From the NCBI RefSeq assembly GCF_029256985.1, contig NZ_JARIDQ010000023.1:1-45217 (forward strand): 45,217 bases of DNA, in the 5' to 3' direction. The notes under the pieces are model-generated. The model made no database searches, had not been told where the DNA came from, and saw only the letters and a list, made by a program, of their open reading frames with translations. This document shows positions 39,520 to 45,217 of the stretch, piece by piece. Within the stretch, counting starts at the first letter, position 1. Each line of letters starts with the position of its first letter. The position numbers were made by a program, and so were the translations under genes. The stretch is from Otariodibacter sp. Lineage in GTDB: Bacteria > Pseudomonadota > Gammaproteobacteria > Enterobacterales > Pasteurellaceae.

Positions 39520-39834
39520 TTAAACAGCCTTAGTTGCTTTAGGTAAGCTTATTTTTTTATCTTCACTTTGACGATATAAAACTAAAATATGTCCTATTAT
39601 TTGTACATTGCTAGCATTAGTTTCACGAATAATGGCATCAATAATTAATTGTTTTGTTTCTCGATCTACACCTGAAATTTTCACTTTAATTAATTCATGA
39701 TGATTTAGTGCATTATCAATCTCCGCAAGAACCCCCTCTGTTAAGCCGTTATTTCCAAGCATGACAACTGGATTAAGATGATGAGCTAAACTTTTAAGAT
39801 ATTGTTTTTGTTTTGTAGTTAGTGTAATTGACAT
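39520..39834 (-). CDS. yhbY: CRM-domain RNA-binding protein YhbY
   Basis: Small protein associated with pre-50S ribosomal particles. It has 104 residues. The CRM fold is shown by LTTKQKQYLKSLAHHLNPVV, the loop MLGNNGLTEGVLAEIDNAL and HELIKVKISGVDRETKQLII, ending with VQIIGHILVLYRQS. It is transcribed away from lgtF. In E. coli yhbY lies next to rlmE-ftsH and greA; that context is missing here. Confidence 0.93.
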   Translation of the reverse strand: MSITLTTKQKQYLKSLAHHLNPVVMLGNNGLTEGVLAEIDNALNHHELIKVKISGVDRETKQLIIDAIIRETNASNVQIIGHILVLYRQSEDKKISLPKATKAV

Positions 39835-39952
39835 TTAATTTTGCCTTTCTGAATAAAATCTGCGGAAAAATAACATAAATAGACTAGTTTTTAAAGAAGG
39901 ATTTGATTATCCTTTTCCAAGATTTTTTAATACAAATAGGAAATGTTACATA

Positions 39953-40714
39953 ATGCCAACTCTTTCTGTCGCAATGATTGTAAAAAATGAAGCTGAGAAT
40001 TTAGCTCGCTGCCTCGAGTCCATTTATAATTGGGTCGATGAAATCATCATTCTTGATAGTGGTAGCACAGATAATACAAAAGAAATTGCTCTCCGCTATA
40101 ATGCAAAATTTTTTGAAAACTTTGAATGGCCTGGATTTGGTAAACAACGACAAATTGCTCAACAATATGTAACCAGTGACTATGTTTTATGGTTAGATGC
40201 AGATGAACAAGTCACATCAGAATTAAAAATATCGATACAAGAAGCCATTAATCACAATGAACCTAATACTGTATACAGAATAGTTCGATTAGGTGAGGCA
40301 TTTGGAAAAAAAATTCGCCATTCCGGGTGGTATCCAGATTATGTAGTAAGAATGTATCCTACAGGATTGGCTAGATATAACGATAATTTAGTGCATGAAA
40401 AAGTAGTCTATCCACAATCAGCTCTAGTAAAAACATTATCTGGAGATTTATTACATTATACTTACAAAGATATTCACCAATATCTTATAAAATCAACCAG
40501 ATATTCACATGCTTGGGCAGAACAACGTTTTAATCAAGGAAAAAAAGGATCAATATTTGAAGCGTGTATTCATTCCATAGGTTGCTTTGTAAAAATGTAC
40601 TTATTAAATTTAGGATTTTTGGATGGTAAACAAGGATTATTACTTGCCATTTTATATTCAAACTATACTTTTCAAAAATATGCTGAGCTGTGGGATAAAA
40701 CACGAGAAATATAA
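39953..40714 (+). CDS. lgtF: Family 2 glycosyltransferase, LgtF/WaaE-like
   Basis: A 253-residue GT-A enzyme likely adding a beta-1,4-glucose to the inner-core heptose of lipooligosaccharide, by analogy with Haemophilus LgtF. Motifs are [36 protein letters not shown], the DxD-like [12 protein letters not shown], and the family segment [11 protein letters not shown] with NLVHEKVVY. The C-terminal hydrophobic part ([20 protein letters not shown]) suggests membrane association. It is a single-gene unit followed by a terminator. The exact acceptor cannot be read from sequence. Confidence 0.82.
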   Translation: MPTLSVAMIVKNEAENLARCLESIYNWVDEIIILDSGSTDNTKEIALRYNAKFFENFEWPGFGKQRQIAQQYVTSDYVLWLDADEQVTSELKISIQEAINHNEPNTVYRIVRLGEAFGKKIRHSGWYPDYVVRMYPTGLARYNDNLVHEKVVYPQSALVKTLSGDLLHYTYKDIHQYLIKSTRYSHAWAEQRFNQGKKGSIFEACIHSIGCFVKMYLLNLGFLDGKQGLLLAILYSNYTFQKYAELWDKTREI

Positions 40715-40717
40715 AAT

Positions 40718-40763
40718 CCAGTCACATATTTCAAATTATACTAATGACTGGGCTTTAATTTTT
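40718..40763 (+). terminator. Terminator of lgtF
   Basis: CCAGTCA (40718-40724) and TGACTGG (40745-40751), with a 20-base A/T loop, followed by GCTTTAATTTTT. Confidence 0.7.
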
Positions 40764-40792
40764 ACAAATTTAGGATAGAATGTTGAATCTGA

Positions 40793-42190
<1,398 letters not shown>

Positions 42191-42205
42191 TAAAATAAAT
42201 ATTAA

Positions 42206-42240
42206 AAAATCGCACAATACCAATTTTGTGTGATTTTTAT
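42206..42240 (+). terminator. Terminator of argG
   Basis: AAAATCGCACAA (42206-42217) and TTGTGTGATTTT (42226-42237) pair over 12 positions with one G-U, followed by T-rich sequence. Confidence 0.85.
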
Positions 42241-42262
42241 GAGCTAGTTATGTAACTAGCTC
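42241..42262. repeat. 22-base perfect palindrome after argG
   Basis: GAGCTAGTTA and TAACTAGCTC, 10-bp arms around TG, directly after the argG terminator and before CCCCCAAAAAAA. No T run follows on either strand, so it is not a normal terminator. Function unknown. A second smaller one, TGCCTAATAGGCA, is at 42320-42332. Confidence 0.5.
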
Positions 42263-42349
42263 CCCCAAAAAAATTTATAGGTATAGTAGACAAAAGTGTA
42301 GGAAATTTTTCGTTTTCTATGCCTAATAGGCAAAAAGGGTACTTAATTA

Positions 42350-42378
42350 TTGACTCATCTATACTTTGAACATAAATA
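42350..42378 (+). promoter_or_regulatory. Possible promoter antisense to gcvA
   Basis: TTGACT (42350-42355), 17 bases, TAAATA (42373-42378). A start near 42385 would produce RNA antisense to the gcvA 3' end. AT-rich sequence gives many such matches, so this is weak. Confidence 0.3.
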
Positions 42379-42379
42379 G

Positions 42380-43273
42380 CTAACAAAGATTAATTTCTTC
42401 AACAATCCATTCAACAAAATATTTTACTTTGGTAATTTCCGACATTTCTGGAGGATAAACAACATAAAAAGATTTTTCATCATACAGTCCCGTAGAAAAA
42501 GGCTCAATTAAATGACCTTGCTCTAATTCATGCTGGGCAACAATTTTATTTGCTATTGCAATCCCTTGCTGATGCATTGCAGCTTGTAAGGCCATAAATG
42601 TATGACTAAACATAGTGCCAATTTCATCAATATCTATCTCTGATAATAAGCCAAAATGTTCTATGACTCTTTTCCATTTATTGCGACTAAATACATGAAG
42701 CAATGTCTTACCAATTAAATCATCAGGACCATTCACAGGATATTGTTCCAAATATTCAGGAGAAGCTAAGATGACAAGAGGAGATTCATTTAATCGGACA
42801 GATTCAACATTTTGCCAATGTCCTGTACCATAATAAATGGCAACATCAATCTCTTTACCTAATAATCCTTCATCTTGATCCACACCTTTAATTCTAACTT
42901 CAATATCTGGAAATTTTTGGTGAAAATCATTCAATCTAGGTACCAACCAATGCATGCCAAATGTTTGAGGAACACTAATAGTCAATACTTGGCGATTATT
43001 TTTTTGCCTAATTTTATCTGTAGCTGTAGCAATATGTTCTAATAGCGGTCTAATGTCATCAAAATATTGATTTCCTAGTTCCGTTAGTTCCAATAATCTA
43101 TTCTTACGATGGAACAATTTTACATTCAAAAAATCTTCTAATAATTTAATTTGATGACTCACAGCTGCTTGCGTAACAAACAACTCCTCAGCAGCCTTAG
43201 TAAAATTTAAGTGACGAGCAGCTGATTCAAAAGCTTTTAACGCATTTAATGGTGGAAGTTTTTTATTACTCAT
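42380..43273 (-). CDS. gcvA: LysR-type regulator GcvA
   Basis: Glycine-responsive regulator of the glycine cleavage system and activator of the small RNA GcvB. It has 297 residues. The N terminus KLPPLNALKAFESAARHLNF, then TKAAEELFVTQAAVSHQIKLLEDFLN (given in part), is nearly diagnostic for GcvA. The effector domain has MHWLVPRLNDFHQKFPDIEV, VDVAIYYG-like IDVAIYYGTGHW, FSHTFMALQAAMHQQGIAIA and EQGHLIEPF. It is divergent from gcvB, the conserved arrangement in enterobacteria. gcvTHP is not in the window. Confidence 0.92.
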   Translation of the reverse strand: MSNKKLPPLNALKAFESAARHLNFTKAAEELFVTQAAVSHQIKLLEDFLNVKLFHRKNRLLELTELGNQYFDDIRPLLEHIATATDKIRQKNNRQVLTISVPQTFGMHWLVPRLNDFHQKFPDIEVRIKGVDQDEGLLGKEIDVAIYYGTGHWQNVESVRLNESPLVILASPEYLEQYPVNGPDDLIGKTLLHVFSRNKWKRVIEHFGLLSEIDIDEIGTMFSHTFMALQAAMHQQGIAIANKIVAQHELEQGHLIEPFSTGLYDEKSFYVVYPPEMSEITKVKYFVEWIVEEINLC

Positions 43274-43424
43274 ATATTTTCACTAGTAGTTGTTTTTTAT
43301 ATAGTTATTTTAAACTATCTCATTAATTTTTTTAATTAATAAAATAAAAAAATATCGTTTGTTAGAACAATTAAATCCAACTAAAATACTCTCGTACTTA
43401 GATGGAAGGTGGTAATTAGCAGAT

Positions 43425-43590
43425 AACTTCATATGAAGGTTTTGTTAGTTACTTCAAATTTAAGTATGATGTTGTGTTTGCATATTGGTCTAGGAAACTA
43501 GACAAGAGTAACTAAGTTACTCGTTTCACTTCCTGTATATTTTGAACCTCTTTATTTGGTTTATAACCGCCTATTTTAGGCGGTTTTTTT
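43425..43590 (+). ncRNA. gcvB: Small regulatory RNA GcvB
   Basis: Hfq-dependent RNA that represses many amino acid transport and synthesis mRNAs. About 166 nt (E. coli about 205). A 5' stem (CTTCAT/ATGAAG) is followed by the G/U-rich R1 seed GATGTTGTGTTTGCATATTGG (given as GATGTTGTGTTTG then CATATTGG), hairpins GTCTAG-GAAA-CTAGAC (43488-43503) and GAGTAAC/GTTACTC (43506-43522), the conserved single-stranded TTTCACTTCCTGTA, and the terminator ACCGCC/GGCGGT with seven T (43565-43590). It is divergent from gcvA. TAATTA at 43413-43418 fits a -10 without a good -35, as expected for an activated promoter. Confidence 0.92.
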
Positions 43591-43757
43591 ATATCAAAAT
43601 TTTAAGTATTCTACCATAACTAAATATTCTAGTCAGTAAATCCATTTTTTTATATAAATCTACCTAATTTTTATATCTTCCTCTTTTCAAAACTATCTTT
43701 AATGGTGTAAATTCATTCCCATTACAAGTAATAAATAAAAAATAAGGATAAACAAAC

Positions 43758-44777
43758 ATGACTAAAAATATCGATTGGAAAAACCTTGGATTTTCTTATA
43801 TAAAAACAGACTATCGCTTTATTGCTCACTGGAAAAATGGAAGGTGGGATGAGGGAGAACTTACTCAAGATGATACACTTCATATTCATGAAGGTTCTCC
43901 TGCTCTGCATTATGGACAACAATGTTTCGAAGGCTTAAAAGCTTACCGCTGTAAAGACAATTCCATCAATCTATTTCGTCCTGAAGAAAATGCGAAAAGA
44001 CTTCAAAAAAGTTGTGCTCGTCTATTAATACCACAAGTTCCTATTGAATTATTCATTCGAGCATGTACAGAAGTTGTAAAAGCAAATAAAGAGTGGCTTG
44101 GCCCATATGGCAGTGGAGCAACACTTTATTTGCGTCCATTCGTTATTGGTGTAGGAGAAAATCTAGGGCTACATTCTGCTCCTGAATTTATTTTTAGCGT
44201 ATTTTGTTGCCCAGTTGGTGCTTATTTCAAAAATGGCATGCAACCATCTAATTTCTTAATTTCAGAATATGATAGAGCCGCTCCAGCTGGTACAGGAGCA
44301 GCAAAAGTTGGAGGAAATTACGCAGCAAGTTTATACCCAGGGAAATTAGCAAAAGAAAGAAATTTTGCTGACTGTATTTATCTTGATCCTAAAACTCACA
44401 CCAAAATAGAAGAAGTCGGTGCAGCAAACTTCTTTGGTATTACAGCGGATAATAAGTTCATTACCCCAAACTCTCCGTCTATTTTGCCAAGTATTACTAA
44501 ATATTCTCTACTTTACCTTGCAAAAGAAAGATTAGGTTTAGAAGCAATAGAGGGCGATATCTATATTGATAAACTTGATCAATTTATTGAAGCTGGCGCA
44601 TGTGGCACGGCTGCTGTAATATCGCCAATCGGTGGTATCCAGTATGGTGATGATTTCCATGTGTTCTATTCTGAAACAGAAGTGGGTCCTATCACTCAAC
44701 GTCTATATGATGAATTAGTAGGTATCCAATTTGGTGATATTGAAGCACCTGAAGGTTGGATAGTTAAAGTAGAATAA
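43758..44777 (+). CDS. ilvE: Branched-chain amino acid aminotransferase
   Basis: PLP enzyme for the last step of leucine, isoleucine and valine synthesis. It has 339 residues and belongs to the fold-type IV group of longer BCATs (similar to eukaryotic and Gram-positive forms), not the 309-residue E. coli IlvE. Motifs are [15 protein letters not shown], the PLP-Lys region [29 protein letters not shown] and [23 protein letters not shown] lies before the ATG. The start codon region CAAACATG (43753-43760) is complementary to the GcvB seed. It is the second unit after gcvB. Confidence 0.93.
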   Translation: MTKNIDWKNLGFSYIKTDYRFIAHWKNGRWDEGELTQDDTLHIHEGSPALHYGQQCFEGLKAYRCKDNSINLFRPEENAKRLQKSCARLLIPQVPIELFIRACTEVVKANKEWLGPYGSGATLYLRPFVIGVGENLGLHSAPEFIFSVFCCPVGAYFKNGMQPSNFLISEYDRAAPAGTGAAKVGGNYAASLYPGKLAKERNFADCIYLDPKTHTKIEEVGAANFFGITADNKFITPNSPSILPSITKYSLLYLAKERLGLEAIEGDIYIDKLDQFIEAGACGTAAVISPIGGIQYGDDFHVFYSETEVGPITQRLYDELVGIQFGDIEAPEGWIVKVE

Positions 44778-44790
44778 ACTCAGTAAAATA

Positions 44791-44833
44791 AAACAGTTAA
44801 ATCTAAAAATAAACCGATTTAACTGTTTTTATT
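44791..44833 (+). terminator. Terminator of ilvE
   Basis: AAACAGTTAAATC (44791-44803) and GATTTAACTGTTT (44816-44828) form a 13-bp perfect stem, followed by TTATT. It separates ilvE from the ridA-like fragment. Confidence 0.9.
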
Positions 44834-44851
44834 ATTCAGAGAAGAAGAATA

Positions 44852-45085
44852 ATGATAAAACGATTCAATGTTGGTAGACACCTATCAGAAATGGCTATTC
44901 ATAATAGTGTCGTATATCTAGCAGGACAAGTTCCAGAAGATGATACACAAGATATGTATGGTCAGACAAAGCAGGTGTTAGATGAAATAGATAAGCTACT
45001 CATAGAAGCAAATACGAGTAAAGATCGTATTTTAATGGCTCAAGGTAGGCTCAATATAATTGCGAATCTAACTCTAGATAAATAG
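44852..45085 (+). pseudogene. RidA/YjgF-family protein, C-terminally truncated
   Basis: Only 77 residues of a family usually 115-130 long. The N-terminal half is clear (RHLSEMAIHNSVVYLAGQVP, QTKQVLDEIDKLLIEANTSK, ILMAQGRL), but the frame stops after IIANLTLDK. The segment with the catalytic Arg and the PARA-type motif that forms the trimer active site is missing. None of the three frames over the next 130 bases restores it, so this is a deletion rather than a simple frameshift. Normal RidA proteins hydrolyse reactive enamines and imines from PLP enzymes such as IlvA. GAAGAAGAATA precedes the ATG. Probably a decaying gene; a shorter functional protein cannot be excluded. Confidence 0.75.
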
Positions 45086-45154
45086 TTAGTCTTACCTATT
45101 TAATAGAGAAAAGTTATAAAATAATAGATAGAATAAAGTTTACAAATAACTATT

Positions 45155-45217
45155 TTATTTTAATCTAAATCTTCCTCGACTGTAACGAGTCTTCATCAAT
45201 GCTAATATTTTCTGCTT
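45155..45217 (-). CDS. Last codons of an unidentified minus-strand gene (partial)
   Basis: On the minus strand an open frame enters from the right edge and ends KQKILALMKTRYSRGRFRLK before TAA. The composition (basic, RGRF ending) looks like a real protein tail, but 20 residues are too few to name a family. The region 45086-45154 is AT-rich with no recognised element. Confidence 0.35.
   Translation of the reverse strand, partial: KQKILALMKTRYSRGRFRLK

Overview
The window is chromosomal DNA from a gammaproteobacterium of the family Pasteurellaceae. The evidence is low GC content, the gene set and gene orders, and repeated copies of the 9-mer ACAAGCGGT, the DNA uptake signal of the Actinobacillus pleuropneumoniae-type branch (Actinobacillus, Mannheimia, Bibersteinia, Glaesserella and relatives) rather than the Haemophilus influenzae type. 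The species cannot be fixed from sequence alone. I see no insertion sequence, prophage, CRISPR array, toxin-antitoxin pair or rRNA. This is essentially core genome, and the interesting material is mostly in the intergenic regulation.

Layout. 1-4.9 kb: 3'-truncated lysS, gyrB and cmoB, all on the minus strand. 4.98-5.7 kb: a possible unannotated minus-strand small RNA or attenuator, the 4.5S SRP RNA gene (ffs) and an initiator tRNA gene. 5.9-9.7 kb: mltA, then a two-gene quaternary-amine (betaine/choline-type) ABC importer whose binding protein and permease are fused. 9.8-12.9 kb: glyA with a PurR-type operator, two nearly identical cold-shock genes each with a long conserved leader, and sixA. 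13-18.1 kb: pykA, recD and a SulP anion transporter on the plus strand. 18.2-21.8 kb: a small exported protein, cysB, yjjG and a major porin on the minus strand. 22.3-25.3 kb: priC behind a good CRP site, pmbA divergent from yjgA/darP, a SirB2-like membrane protein, and rplY with a structured leader. 25.8-28.3 kb: an isolated glycogen phosphorylase.

28.4-39.8 kb is a long minus-strand block. Its core is the classical envelope-biogenesis cluster uppS-cdsA-rseP-bamA-skp-lpxD-fabZ-lpxA, preceded by yhbY, pgpB, nagK and gloB. It supplies undecaprenyl phosphate, CDP-diacylglycerol, sigma-E pathway proteolysis, outer-membrane protein assembly, the periplasmic chaperone and the first lipid A steps. 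The usual flanks (frr-dxr before, lpxB-rnhB-dnaE after) are absent, so the cluster has been cut at both ends compared with E. coli.

40-45.2 kb: an LgtF-like LOS glucosyltransferase, argG, gcvA divergent from the small RNA gene gcvB, ilvE, a RidA-family gene lacking its C-terminal third, and the last codons of an unidentified minus-strand gene. GcvA and GcvB form the known glycine-responsive pair. The GcvB G/U-rich seed could pair with the start codon of the neighbouring ilvE.

The most useful leads are the promoter-plus-terminator unit at 4983-5115, the stacked palindromes framing the -10 box of the osmolyte operon (9693-9754), the CRP site upstream of priC, the terminator-like hairpin in the darP leader, and the duplicated cold-shock leaders.
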